Shown: piece by piece, positions 12,701 through 23,583 of the stretch | Position numbering within the stretch: the first letter of the stretch is position 1 | Layout of the letters: the number at the start of each line of letters is the position of its first letter | NCBI GenBank assembly: GCA_001931875.2 | Contig: MSJH02000834.1 | Coordinates: 248,001-312,000 of the forward strand | Origin: Byssochlamys sp. IMV 00236 | Taxonomy: Eukaryota; Ascomycota; Eurotiomycetes; Eurotiales; Thermoascaceae | Direction: 5' to 3' | DNA length: 64,000 nt | Notes under the pieces: model-generated | Databases searched by the model: none | Told to the model about the DNA's origin: nothing | Seen by the model: only the letters and a program-made list of their open reading frames with translations | Translations under genes and position numbers: made by a program

Positions 12701-12910
12701 TCGCTCGATCATTTTGACGCTGCAGAGGCGTTGAAGACAGCGGGTGCTACTTTTACACAAAGTAACTTAAAGTCTTCATCAGATGGGGTTCGTATAATCC
12801 AGTCCAATTCCCTTCAAGGCTACCACCGCCATCATCACAGTTTTCTCCATCTGATCCAGAATACGCAGGATACGCTTCCCACGACGTCACCAGCTAAAGG
12901 TGATGTCTGA
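9784..12910 (+). CDS. NACHT-ankyrin NLR-like STAND protein
   Basis: Model: join(9784..10190, 10330..10679, 10730..11315, 11371..12910), 960 aa. Fungal NLRs are signal-transducing NTPases linked to non-self recognition and programmed cell death. The N-terminus starts MDPLSISASIIALLQLS, which resembles the fungal NLR N-terminal helical domain of the PigL_N/Helo-like group. The Walker A motif GIPGSGKT is at residues 245-252 and is cut after its Thr by an intron. Walker B, YIIVDALDEC, is at about 347-356. A winged-helix-like region with RLAHYSVREYL follows. From about residue 687 there are six or seven ankyrin repeats carrying the GGYYGTALQAAA variant typical of fungal NLRs. The first intron acceptor is uncertain: 10330 is used, but a site about 35 nt upstream also stays in frame. 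All NTPase motifs are intact. Confidence 0.88.
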
Positions 12911-13476
12911 TATTTTAAAATGTCAAATATTGGCTTTTATACCCGACATCAGAATTTTCATCTTGTAAGTCTTGCATTTTTTTTTTTTTCCCTGTTTATA
13001 GTATGACCGCACCTAAATTGTCATAAATATATATATTTAGATTTTCTAACATTACGTTCTCGAACCACAGCTCGACCACAACCTCTGCGTCCTTGTCTTC
13101 CATGGTCTCGAATGGAACCAAGTCAAAATGAAACTCGTTATGGAAACGATGAATGTCGTTGCGGACTTACGAAAGACTCACTGGTCCATTTTCTTTGAAT
13201 GGACTTCGATGCTCATATCTCACGATGCAAGAACATATAATATAGACCTTGAGAGCCACGTCAAAGAGAAATCAAGCAACCAAATAGATATACCATTTCT
13301 ATGGTTCATAATTCGTTCAACACGGTCTATATACAATGATGCTAAAAGGCGTATGCGTCTCAAGATGCAGTTCTGTATAACGCTGAATCATCACTCATGC
13401 CGCCCGAATATGCAATATGCAGATATACAAAAGAAAAGAGAAGAGTCATATAAAAAAACCGAAAACACCGACTACT
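12911..13476. other. Convergent 3' spacer
   Basis: This AT-rich spacer separates the 3' ends of the NLR and the amidohydrolase. It contains a T-run near 12980 and TATATATATTTA near 13028. A 131-codon plus-strand open frame starting at 13128 overlaps the amidohydrolase end, has no recognisable domain and is not called. Confidence 0.5.
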
Positions 13477-14544
13477 TCACTCGTTTCTCTGTCCATCGAC
13501 GCCCCACAGCTCTTCCGCATTGATCCTGAATAGCCGCTCTGCAAGACCCGGCTCTTTGGCGCACCACTCTAGACACATTTCAGTGAATGGCCGGATATCG
13601 TACATGTTGAAGCGCGTATGCGGCCAGTCTGTGGAATATACGACACGAGTGGGAGCAACACGCAACAACTCCCTCGCGAGTATACCGATATCTCGCATTT
13701 GCGGATCGCGTGAGAAACGGTACGGGGCGGATAGTTTGACGTACGTCTGGCCTGTCTGAAGGAGGGATACGAGGGATGAGAAACCGGGCAGGGAGTACGG
13801 ATCGAAGGAATCATAATCGATGTCCGATGGGAAAGCAGGAGCACCAAAATGGTCGACACAGACTTTTACGCCCAGAGTGGGAACAATGTGCTCAATGGCA
13901 GAGACCATATCCATGGAAACGTAGAGCTGGACCATCCAACCTAATGGACGGATCAGGGCAGCGTGTCTCTCCAAAGTTCTCGAGAGCTCCTCCCCTGTCA
14001 TGACCTTGCCAACAGACTTGAGGTTCAATCGCACGCCACGAACACCGAGTTGATGCCATTCCGCTAGGGTCTCCGGTTTCGTCGTTTCAGGGTCAATGAC
14101 AACCACGCCACGGCCGTGTGAAGGACCGACTTCCTTCAAGGCGTCCAGCAAGCATGAGTTATCGAATCCGTAGATCGATGGCTGGACAAGAACCAAATTC
14201 TCAATGCCCAGAGTGGCGTAAAATGTTCGAGCCTCAGGCAAGGTATGCGGTGACGGCGTATAGACCGCATTAGAAGAGATGGGATACCGTTGAGGCTCGA
14301 CCACATGCATATGGCTATCCCATGACCCGGAAGGAATCCTTTGCGCCAGTGATAACTCAGATGTTCCATTTCTTTCACGCCCTCGTTTCTCTTTCTCTTT
14401 CCCTTCCCTTCCAGGACTAGCTGGAGTATCCGTCGAATATGATCGTCCTCGTTTGTTCGCGATAGCAGATCTCACCAAAGGCAGTCGTTGTAACACCCGG
14501 ATCCGGACCTTCAGCGGTGTGAGCAGAGGCGTTATATCCATCAT
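13477..14544 (-). CDS. Amidohydrolase_2 family hydrolase (2-pyrone-4,6-dicarboxylate hydrolase-like)
   Basis: Single exon, 355 aa. The family comprises metal-dependent TIM-barrel hydrolases; characterised relatives open lactone rings such as 2-pyrone-4,6-dicarboxylate in aromatic-acid degradation. The barrel starts with WDSHMHV (His78, His80). VDHFG is at mid-protein and YSTDWPHT near the end supplies the conserved Asp, so the usual catalytic positions are present. The first 60 residues are Arg/Ser-rich (RSAIANKRGRSYST) and extend beyond the barrel, which could be a mitochondrial presequence; this is inference. The gene is divergent from an MFS transporter about 1.2 kb away, and a Zn2Cys6 regulator follows, which suggests a small catabolic cluster. 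The exact substrate is not shown by the sequence. Confidence 0.87.
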   Translation of the reverse strand: MMDITPLLTPLKVRIRVLQRLPLVRSAIANKRGRSYSTDTPASPGREGKEKEKRGRERNGTSELSLAQRIPSGSWDSHMHVVEPQRYPISSNAVYTPSPHTLPEARTFYATLGIENLVLVQPSIYGFDNSCLLDALKEVGPSHGRGVVVIDPETTKPETLAEWHQLGVRGVRLNLKSVGKVMTGEELSRTLERHAALIRPLGWMVQLYVSMDMVSAIEHIVPTLGVKVCVDHFGAPAFPSDIDYDSFDPYSLPGFSSLVSLLQTGQTYVKLSAPYRFSRDPQMRDIGILARELLRVAPTRVVYSTDWPHTRFNMYDIRPFTEMCLEWCAKEPGLAERLFRINAEELWGVDGQRNE

Positions 14545-15732
14545 TATTGCGAACTAGGTTATAGAGCAAAGAGCAAGGAAAAGACGATCAAGGGAGATAG
14601 GTGACTATTCACCGGCATTGGCCGTACCCCTGGCAGTGAAATCGGTTCCATACAATAACGCTCGATCAGGCACAACTCACTGGAGGGACTGAAAACGCAG
14701 AACAGCCGGCCAATACTGGCCTCAGCGGAAGACACGTCCACATAAGGAGCGGTATAATATATGAGAATTCCTTGAAATCTCGACTACGGCCACAGTCCGA
14801 AGTACGTTAAGATATTTGTTGAAAGACCCACCGACAACGAACGGTCGTCCAAAAAAAAAAAAAAATCAAAAAACAAATTCCCACAAACATTACCGGTGCG
14901 GACGTTGACCGGGAAGACCTCGATATCAGAGAGCCTTAACTGATATAAGAATGCTGTTCTGTCAGGAGGACCTGGAAGAGTTACAGTACGTTAGATGCCG
15001 GGCTTCGGCACTTGCAAGATAAATGGAAGGACAGGTTTTGCTCTCCCGAGAACCACGCGGACAGGCATAACTTAACATCATCGCCGAGTAAGGTGGCCGC
15101 AATCTCAGATCTACTATTCTTACCTGGAGAAGAGGAGTCAAGATGTTGCCAATTCGAGTAATACAACCGTCGACCGTCGATTCAATGTCACGGGCCTCTG
15201 CGGGAGATGCCGACATTGTTCTACCTTGAAATGTTTTGCTCACGGAAGTTGACCGAGCCTAGAGCTGCACACAATCGCCCTCTGGCCTTCGGCGATCTCT
15301 AGCGGCGACGAGCAACAGCGGCGCGATCCATCGAACTACATCCGCCACCCGAACCACGTTCGGTCGCTTTAGCAATGCTGGATGGGTCGCTGCAGTGGAG
15401 CCATAAATGGTTCTCGTCTTTATCCCTTATCCGCTGCCTCGACCCAGCATGGGGCCGCCAATCTGGAGGGATGGGATGGGGAAAGTTCCCGGGGGAGAGA
15501 AGCTAGATGCCGTTAAAGTTGGAGGACGACGAGGGGGTGGAAGCTCTGCTATCTCGTTCTTGTGGTCAGACATTGATCTAGTGACAAGGATCCTTGTTCA
15601 ATTGATAATACCGTTGTGCTCCCTCGTCTCCTGCCTTTACTTTTTTTTTTTTTTACAATCCCTCATGTGCTGTTTCGACAATAGGACCGGGACCGCAGTT
15701 AGTCGCTAAGTCCATATATCCATCCAGCGACG
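14545..15732. other. Divergent promoter region between amidohydrolase and MFS transporter
   Basis: About 1.2 kb lies between two divergent starts and would be a shared control region if the genes are co-regulated. It has an A-run near 14852 and a T-run near 15640. A possible small spliced minus-strand gene (exons near 15216-15124 and 14939-14894) lies inside; it is treated as a separate, weak observation. Confidence 0.5.
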
Positions 15733-17474
15733 ATGGGTTTGGAGGTCTTCGCGGACAAGTCCAGATGGACCACCAATCTATACTATGCGGCAGTCGTCGT
15801 TATTATCGCCTGCGGGTGCATGCCAAAAGGTATTGCCATGATCTTGCCTGATTTCAACATAAGGACCTCATACTAACCCGTTGATTCTTCCTCATCAGGT
15901 TACGATGAAGGAGGCTTCAGCGCCAGCGTCAGTCTGGAATCCTTCGTGAAGGACTACAACCTGGTCAAATCGCACTGGACACACGACCCGACAGGACTCG
16001 CCAACCGCAAAGCAAATATCACTTCCTTCATGGTGTTGGGTGCCGCCTTTGGGTGTCTCCTCACTCTGAATCTGACCGATCGTTTGGGCCGTCTGCGCAC
16101 CTGGCAGCTGGGCGTCATTGTCTGGGCCACCGGTCTCTTCGTCCAGATCTTTTCGTCTGGTATATATGGACTCATTCTGTTCGCGCGCATCTGGTCAGGT
16201 CTGGGCGCCGGTGCGCTCACCGTCGTCGCACCCATATATCTATCGGAAGTCTCACCGGCAAGGACGAGAGGTGTGGCCGTGAGTATGACCATGGTCATGC
16301 TGTTGGCGATTCTTGCATTGGGTACGTAATAGATCGCATACAGTCCCAAGTCCTATAGAGAAACATTGAATTGACATTGCGTTTCCCCTCAGGCTTCTTC
16401 ATCAACTATGCCGCCGAAAAGCACATGGCGCCCACTCGCACACAGTACCGTCTCGTCCAAGCTATCCCCCTCATTCCCGTGGGTTTCTGCTTCATCGCAT
16501 CCTTCTTCCTGACCGAAACCCCACGCTACCTTGCCTCGAAAGGACGACACCAGGAAGCGCGCGAAGCACTCGCCCGTCTACGAGGCACTACAACTTCCGA
16601 TCCGTCCATCGATGCAGAACTCGCCGAGATCGAGACGCAAATCCGCGCTCGCGCAGCCGACCTCGCCGGTGCCTCGACGTGGCAGCTTTTCCTGGAAACC
16701 CAATCATCGTCGAACTACCGCCAGCGATTCTGGCTCGTCATGACAATGCAGACGATCGCGCAATGGACCGGCGGAAATGGAATCACGTATTACGTCCCAC
16801 AGATCTTCGAATACGCAGGAGTGTCCGGATCGGAGCAATCGCTCATTTCATCGGGCGCTTACGGTATCGTCAAGCTCGTCTTCACCATGGCTTTCACCTG
16901 GGGCCTGATCGACCTTCTCGGTCGTCGTCGCTGTTTCCTCTGCGGTCTCACCCTCCAGCTCGCAGCACATATCTATATGGGCGCCTACATGGGTATACCG
17001 GGATCATCGAACAACAAATCCGCCTCGGACGCCGCCATCGCGTCCGTTTTCGTCTACGCTGTTGGCTGGTCCATCGGTCTCTGTACGATCCCCTACCTCT
17101 ATGGCACAGAGGTCTTCCCGACTCGGATCCGCAATGTCAGTTATGCCATCAGCATGGCGCTGCATTGGTTCTTTCAATTTGCCGTCGTGCGCGTCACGCC
17201 TAACATGTTCGTCTCGCTACATGTCTGGGGCGCATATCTGTTCTGGGCCATTATCTGTTTCCTGGGTATTATTATCCTTGGTATCTGGGCCCCCGAGACT
17301 AAGGGCGTGCCCATGGAACGGATGGGTGAGCTGTTTGATGGGCCGTGGTATTTGCGCTGGCGCGCCAGTATAAAGACTCTAGATGAGTCTTCACAGAGTC
17401 AAACCGCCTCCTTCCGAAGCGGGACGAGGGAAGAGGATACGAAACAGCCTGCTTTGAATGATGTGCCTGTTTGA
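15733..17474 (+). CDS. MFS sugar/quinate-type transporter
   Basis: Model: join(15733..15829, 15899..16321, 16393..17474), 533 aa. It is a twelve-helix major facilitator of the sugar porter family, expected in the plasma membrane as a proton symporter. Signature blocks are GYDEGGFSASVSL in helix 1, DRLGRLRTWQLG after helix 2, ETPRYLASKGR at the end of helix 6, GNGITYYVPQIF in helix 7, DLLGRRRCFLCG after helix 8 and ETKGVPMERMGELF after helix 12. ETPRYL in place of the PESPRWL seen in hexose carriers recalls quinate permeases (QutD group). Both introns are GT-AG with phase 1. It lies between an amidohydrolase and a Zn2Cys6 regulator, so an aromatic or cyclic acid is a plausible cargo. The family is certain; the substrate is inferred. 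Confidence 0.92.
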
Positions 17475-17903
17475 AATACTTGGTCTCTTGGATGAAATGT
17501 CGTTCGGATCTGAAATCGCCCCTAATTATACTATACCCCTTCTTTTCTGCATAAAGCACAACATATTTTGTGTGAAAGTTCCCTCAATAAAGAAGGGAAA
17601 AAGAAAAGAGAAGAAAAACCATACGACTTGGAGCGCCCGCGATACATATAACAAAAGCATGTCTATTAAATAATATTTCAACCCTGTAGCAGATCTTGCA
17701 GCGCTTGCGGAATTTCTGCCTATATAAACATCTTGTCAAATGATAAACGAGTGCAGTACAGTATCAGAGTCAGCGCTAGTAGAAACAAGCAGAAAAAGTA
17801 AGCACGTCGCTCACATCGCCATATACTTTTTTTATGATTGATGGACAAACATTTGGGGGAATCATGGTAAACGATCAAAATAGAAAGAGTGAAAAGAATA
17901 ATT
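17475..17903. other. Convergent 3' spacer
   Basis: About 430 bp lies between the 3' ends of the MFS transporter and the Zn2Cys6 regulator. It is A-rich near 17590-17620. No gene is seen. Confidence 0.5.
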
Positions 17904-20592
17904 TCATGGCTGCCCTCCCATACCCCAGCCAGAATCGTATGCGGGTGTCATGTTGGTTGCAATTGGCTCTACGTAGGAAAAGGCCTCAAAGACCTCTGGA
18001 GTAATCCCGTATGTGCCTGCGCCGTCTGTGTTGATAGCAGCACCCGGGAAACCCCCGACGTGGTGAGTGGTCATTGGGTTGAATGTCTCTATGGATGGTA
18101 CTGTTGTTTGGGACAGTTCAGGGTCTGCCAGAGGTTGCTGGAATGAGTACCCTGGCATCATGGTCGTAGGGTCCGGAGAGATCTGAGGTGGAGAAATCGG
18201 CGGAAGAGGGCCAACTGCGGCTTGAGAGGGAGATACCTGGCGACTGGCATGTCCTGAATGTTGTCCCTGGAGATGACCAGGAGAGGTGGTTCGGCGTTGC
18301 GTTTCTGACTGCGGCATTGGCACTGTGACGTGGATATCGATCTGCAGCTTTTGCAGCTCCTGATAGATCAAGCCAATCGCCGTAGTGATAACTGCTCGTA
18401 TATCACCGTCAGTTATCGCTTTTGAGGCTAGAGAAGCAGATACCAAAGCGGCACGAATTTCTGTATCGACCAATACATGATAAATACTCACCAGGATTTG
18501 AAACCTTCACGCGCTCTAGAGCTATGATACAGTACTTGAGTTTATCGAGAGTGCCGGGCGCAGCGAGTTTCAGTGCCTGTATCTCTAGCAAGAATATCGA
18601 GGCTGCTGTGTAGACGCTGTACGCAAGAGAAAGAACAACGTGGCCGTCACCGAAAGTCCGACGGTAAAGATCGAAGAGAGAAAGGATGGTAGTCGCGGAT
18701 GACATGCACTGAACTAGATGGTCCATATCGGCAGCTTCGTGTTTCATGGCCAGCGGCCCTGAACAAAGGATCGGGCGATGGAGGAGGATATTAATCGTAT
18801 GATATAGGCAGCTGCATTTTTAAGTCATGTCAGCTTCACAATCCCGGCAGCTACCAATTTCCAAAGGAGGGCTATACTTTAGAGTGACAATATGACTGGG
18901 TGGGCAGTAAAGCGGAAGGTCGGTGGCCACCAGTTTCAGAAAGTCTGGAAGCTCCTCCCACCACTCTTTAAGGTTCTTCCCCTGCTGTTGAACACAAGCA
19001 TAGAATTCAGTTTCTGTACTCTTTCGGACAGGGTCATAAATATGTATTATTATTTGATTCAGGATTTCAGCGAGTCCACACATCCTCATAAAGCATGAGG
19101 TTGAGTGAGCTTGTGCTGGCGGGTACTGCATTCCTTCAGGGAAGACAACTCCGTGCGGAGTCCATACTTCAATCTCAGACGTATCGTCCACTACACTCCA
19201 CTGTCAGCATAGAAGGCTTTTAAAACCGGAAATATGGACACCCACATATCATTCTGGGTGGGCTGACACGCGAGTATTGCATCACTGGGGACCGTCCAAA
19301 GTATAATGAGACAAGCTTATCCCAGAAATAGCAACTCCAGAAAAGCCGGTTCCGGATCTCGATATCCTCGTCACTGAAATGAGCTGAGCCTGAATACTTT
19401 TGGCTGTCTATCGAGATTCCCAAGTCGTCGACCAGTCTAAACGCCATGCCGCTATACAGCCATGCCTGTGTTCTGTTGCCTCGGCCGCATTCTTGTGCGC
19501 TCAGAAGCAAGAGGGTCTGGATAGTAGGTATCTTCACATAGCCCGATTTCAGAGTGTCATAAAGACCGGTGACGGAACGATGAAAGAACTCAGCTCCTCC
19601 GTCGAAGGCTGCTAATAGCGGACCGATCTTGGGTTCCAGTTTGCACCATCGTACGGAATGGGACAGTATGGCGTTCAATAGTATATCGGAGTAGTAGGGG
19701 CCATTAATCTTCATGTCACCTGATAATGTGTTAGACGTAGGGGCCGGGTAGATGCCAATTGAGGTTGGGATACTCACGGGTGAAGGCGGGTCGATAGACG
19801 AAATTGAAAAGAGGCTGAATCCAGCACCAGTGGGAATCGAGAAGATATTGGAATGGTTCCTTCGAGGAGTGTCAGGCATCATACCGCACACTAACGAGAA
19901 CGAGTCCAGCCTACCGGAATCGCAGCCAGCTGCTCAAATGCTCGTTCACGCCAGGCATTATTAATTAATCTTTCTTTCCGCGCTTCCAACTCGAGTGCAA
20001 GGTGAGTAGTCGCTGAGGTTTCGTTGACCACACCGCTGGGCAATTGGAAAAGACTTGTTGGACCATGGAAGGATATCCGGCCATCATCCTCAACTTTCAG
20101 CCCTTCAAAGTCTCCTGACAGATCCTGTTGACTCCCGCGCTCGTCGTGCTCGGATTGCTGACCGGGACTACTGCAGTATTCTCCTGTCGAGCCTTGAGGG
20201 CTATCCTTGGCTTTCTCGCCGTACTGAGACTGCGGACCTTGTAGTTTCGCGAGCGCATCTTCGAGCTGAGCGACCCGCGCCTCCAGCGTCTTGGTATACG
20301 ATAAGGTTGGAGCTCTGCAGAATCTGATCAGTAACTGGAAACACCATAACTTGACAGGCCGCGCATCTTGGAGATATACTTACAAGCTGTAAACGCAGAC
20401 TTCTCCGCGAGCAGCGCATCGCGAACAGGAAGGACTCGCTCCGTTACATTTCACCTGTAGGGATGAGATCAGCCATCAGGCATCCGATCACTTCGGAATC
20501 CAGCCGAGAGGAACCACCTTGCGTTTGCGACAAGCCTCGCAGGAGAAAGCGCTCTTTCTTGGAAGACTGCTCTTGACCGGAACTTCGGCCAT
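17904..20592 (-). CDS. Zn2Cys6 transcription factor with fungal_trans domain
   Basis: Model: complement(join(17904..18391, 18492..18811, 18878..19190, 19246..19719, 19778..19859, 19915..20314, 20384..20454, 20518..20592)), 740 aa, eight exons closing in frame. The binuclear cluster CEACRKRK plus VKCNGASPSCSRCAARGEVC starts at residue 18 and is split by the first intron between RK and VKC. A coiled-coil linker follows (TLEARVAQLEDALAKL), which suggests dimer binding. The middle homology region of the fungal-specific domain is complete: HWCWIQPLFNFVYRPAF, AFRLVDDLGIS, NRLFWSCYFWDKLVSLYFGR and YHTINILLHRPIL. The Pro/Gln/Ser-rich tail may activate transcription. Splice choices at 19860 and 18812 were made to restore these blocks. 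Its neighbours are a transporter and a hydrolase, so it is a candidate pathway-specific activator. Confidence 0.9.
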
Positions 20593-21529
20593 GATCCGAA
20601 TTGCAGTCTTATGATTAGAGTGAACCGCCTGTTCAAGAGAGAGTGGGATCAAAGGCAAGAAAGGCCCGAAGGATAGCCTTCATTGAGGCCATGCGATACC
20701 TTCCGCATGGAGAATCATCGGCGGTACTGGCAGAGCTGGTCGCGGGACGAAACATACCATAATCGCGGGGAACGACATCGCCTTTTCGGGTCACGGCGGG
20801 GGAGTTTTCTTCTCCAGTTGTATTATTATTGCATTTGGTTTAAAGACGTTCGAGACGCCAACGGCCCACATGGAAGGATCTTCTCATCCCACCGACGATG
20901 CGAAAAGGGGAAAACAGCGCGGCAGCACCCGTGCCAGGCGGAGTCCCCAGCGATCGCGCCGCAAATCATGAATATCATCGTGAATTTTGTGGCTGATGGG
21001 ACGCTACTGGGCCCCACGAGCCAGGAGTTGAGGGCATGAGAACGATCATGCCAGCCCTGGAAAGAATGCTCGATAGTGATGGCGCCGCCCATAGTCAAAC
21101 GTCCCTAGTGCCAACTTTGTTTCTGACCAGAACGAAGGAGGGCATAAGTCGACAGGATATGAGTCGTAGACTCGTAGTGTAGTCTGGTGGCGCCCAAAAG
21201 GATGACCCACGGATGGATTAACATGTGCCCAATGTGGTGCAATTAATAAGAATCATGATACAGGCAAATGAGAGCACTTGGATGTGGCAACAAGGGATCA
21301 ATCACACTCGTAAAAATAGGCTTGGGCTCCGTGGGGTCCAAAAATGTTTCTCAAAAATCTATACATACATTCTGCCGTAATCATGCACTGTACTGTACAT
21401 CTATAATACAATTCATAATATATGGCCCGGGACAAAGGGACATTGCCTCAAAAAAGAGAAAAGGACAAGGGATGCAGAGCGGGCATAAGTCTCGCAAGCT
21501 AATAATTAGAAAGGCGTAAGCTGCCGCAC
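20593..21529. other. Intergenic region upstream of the Zn2Cys6 regulator
   Basis: About 940 bp covers the regulator's promoter and the 3' flank of the threonyl-tRNA synthetase, both on the minus strand. A 118-codon plus-strand frame at 20683 and a 90-codon minus frame at 20826 overlap each other and show no domain. No gene is called. Confidence 0.5.
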
Positions 21530-23119
21530 TCATAGGAAACTCTTCTCGAGCTGGACTAGGAGGTCATGCACATCATCGACCTTCATCTTGACGGCTCGAG
21601 GATTTCGAAGAGCATCTGCCCCGACTTGCCGTTCCATGATATGCTGCAATTTCGTAGCACCGGCATCGTCCATACTTTGCATTTGCCCGGCGATATCTAG
21701 CTCGATTGTGCCGTCTGCGAGGTTTCTAGAGCCAAGGACAAAGATGAGATTGTACTTCATCTGTTTTGCCCGCTGTATTTTCTTACCCAGCGATTGGCTA
21801 CTGGTGTCCACATCAACTAAGAAAGTTGGATCGACCGACGATAACGGGGCTGGGGGTTCGGCCTGATTATGGTCCTGCAGAAGTGCGCGAAATCCAGCGA
21901 ACTTGGCTGCAGCCTCTTGCGCCTGACGCAAGACAGTGTCGTCCTGCTGGACCGTTAGGATGATGGCCTGGCGGGGAGACAGCCAGAACGGCCAGCGGCC
22001 GGCGTAGTGTTCGATCAGCAATGCCAGAAACCGCTCTAATGATCCGAAGATGGCTCGATGGATCAATACCGGAGTTGCTCTCCCAGGTGTGTCCGGGTTA
22101 TAATCTTCCTCTCCTTCTGCTACCTGATATTCTAGACCGAACCTCTGGGGGAGGTTCATATCCAGCTGTATCGTGGAGAGCTGATGGAACTTTCCATCCG
22201 AATCTTGCAACTGAATATCGATCTTGGGACCGTAGAATGCCCCGTCTCCTTCGTTCAACTCCCACGGTCTTCCAGTGTCATCCAACGCCTCTCGTAGCTG
22301 GGCTTCCGCACTATCCCACAGCTCCAGACTTCCAATAAAGTCCTTCTCCGGCCTTGTAGACAATACGAGTCGATATTGACCCAGCTTGAATGTCTTCATG
22401 ACCATGTCTACGAACCCCAGGGCTAGTGCGATCTCCCTCTTGATCTGCTGCGGCCGGCAAAAGATATGGCCGTCGTCCTGGTGGAAGCGGCGCACACGAG
22501 TGAGGCCGCTCAAGGACCCAGAGACCTCATTGCGATGTAGTGGACTGAAGTCTGCGTACCGCACTGGGAGCTCACGATAGGAATGGTTCTGTGATTTGAA
22601 TAGCAGACAGTGGCCCGGACAGTTCATCGGCTTCAGTCCGTAGGATTCATCCTCTCCAGCTTCCCCCTCCGTCGTGCCGGTCGCACCTCGCCCGTGCACT
22701 TCGTACATATCATCTTTGTAGTTCTGCCAATGACCCGAGACCTCCCACAGCGATCGTTTGTAGATATTGGGAGTCAGGACTTCGCGGAAGCCATACTGGC
22801 GGTATTGGGTGCGGAGGAAGGAGATGAGCTTGTTGACAACATGCGTACCGTTCGGGAGGAAGAGAGGTGATCCGGGACTGTAGGGAGACGAGGTGAAGAG
22901 TTCTTGCGCCGTTCCGAGGACTCGATGATCTGCTGCTGGCGTGTGAGGTTGGACAACAGAGGCATCACTGCTCGCAGTCCGTGCTGTGGAGCAAGACGAA
23001 CAGCTCCGGGCGGAAATCGAGGGCCATTGAGGGCCAACTCGATGCCCGCGGCTGTCACGGCGAACAGCACGAGATAGAAACTGGCGCTGCCAGCGACTGC
23101 TTGCCAGGAATCGCCGCAT
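21530..23119 (-). CDS. MST1: Threonyl-tRNA synthetase, mitochondrial
   Basis: Single exon, 529 aa. A class II synthetase that charges mitochondrial tRNA-Thr. The N-terminus is rich in Arg and Ser with no acids for the first 20 residues (MRRFLASSRWQRQFLSRAVRR), as expected of a mitochondrial presequence. No N-terminal TGS or editing domain is present, matching the compact organellar enzymes. The catalytic core contains GLKPMNCPGHCLLF, the motif 2 region RVRRFHQDDGHIFC, GAFYGPKID, and motif 3 around HRAIFGSLERFLALLIEHYAG. The C-terminal anticodon-binding domain follows. The start is the first ATG of the frame. A longer minus-strand frame (22774-23397) overlaps in another phase and has no homology features. 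Confidence 0.93.
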   Translation of the reverse strand: MRRFLASSRWQRQFLSRAVRRDSRGHRVGPQWPSISARSCSSCSTARTASSDASVVQPHTPAADHRVLGTAQELFTSSPYSPGSPLFLPNGTHVVNKLISFLRTQYRQYGFREVLTPNIYKRSLWEVSGHWQNYKDDMYEVHGRGATGTTEGEAGEDESYGLKPMNCPGHCLLFKSQNHSYRELPVRYADFSPLHRNEVSGSLSGLTRVRRFHQDDGHIFCRPQQIKREIALALGFVDMVMKTFKLGQYRLVLSTRPEKDFIGSLELWDSAEAQLREALDDTGRPWELNEGDGAFYGPKIDIQLQDSDGKFHQLSTIQLDMNLPQRFGLEYQVAEGEEDYNPDTPGRATPVLIHRAIFGSLERFLALLIEHYAGRWPFWLSPRQAIILTVQQDDTVLRQAQEAAAKFAGFRALLQDHNQAEPPAPLSSVDPTFLVDVDTSSQSLGKKIQRAKQMKYNLIFVLGSRNLADGTIELDIAGQMQSMDDAGATKLQHIMERQVGADALRNPRAVKMKVDDVHDLLVQLEKSFL

Positions 23120-23583
23120 GGCCAGGTTTTGGTCGGCAGAGAGAGGCTTTTGGTTCTACTTTGCCGCTGTCCGGCCAAAAGACAAAGTCGCGGACGCGGT
23201 GGTCTTTCTCCGCCTCGAGCCTGCCAATCATTCCGATACAAGATCTGGCCAGTGCTTTCGAGCTCAGCAAAACAATTCCACGCGATGCGCTTGCCAGGTC
23301 GATAGCTCAGGGTAAACAAAGCGCGCTGTTTACTCTTGTCATGTCCTTTCACTTTGCTGCTGGCTGATTCAGATGCCCTCTGGGTCTTTTCTCTCAACTT
23401 TGCGCTCGTCCAATCTTATCTTACGGTACCCCGCGATATGACAGCTGGAATCCATATTGACTAGCCATTACAACGCTCGTTTGCTATACACGCTCTTTCA
23501 TTCTCTGCTGTCACCATTTTATCAGAGTCTTCTAGCTCTACTTCTCTATTTTTCGCACAATATAGACCGTCTTGCCCCTCATC
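23120..23583. other. Divergent promoter region
   Basis: About 460 bp separates the starts of the mitochondrial threonyl-tRNA synthetase and the membrane-span protein. The plus-strand side is CT-rich close to the ATG at 23584. No separate gene is seen. Confidence 0.5.

Noticed and set aside
13128..13523. 131-codon frame between the NLR and the amidohydrolase
   Set aside because: Overlaps the amidohydrolase 3' end, low-quality composition, no domain, in a convergent spacer.
16679..17203. 174-codon frame in the MFS transporter
   Set aside because: Arg-rich shadow of the transporter's coding frame; no independent features.
20683..21098. Overlapping plus and minus frames upstream of the Zn2Cys6 regulator
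   Set aside because: They are mutual antisense shadows with no family features; the region is better read as promoter.
22774..23397. 207-codon minus-strand frame overlapping the threonyl-tRNA synthetase start
   Set aside because: Different phase from the conserved synthetase frame and no recognisable motifs.
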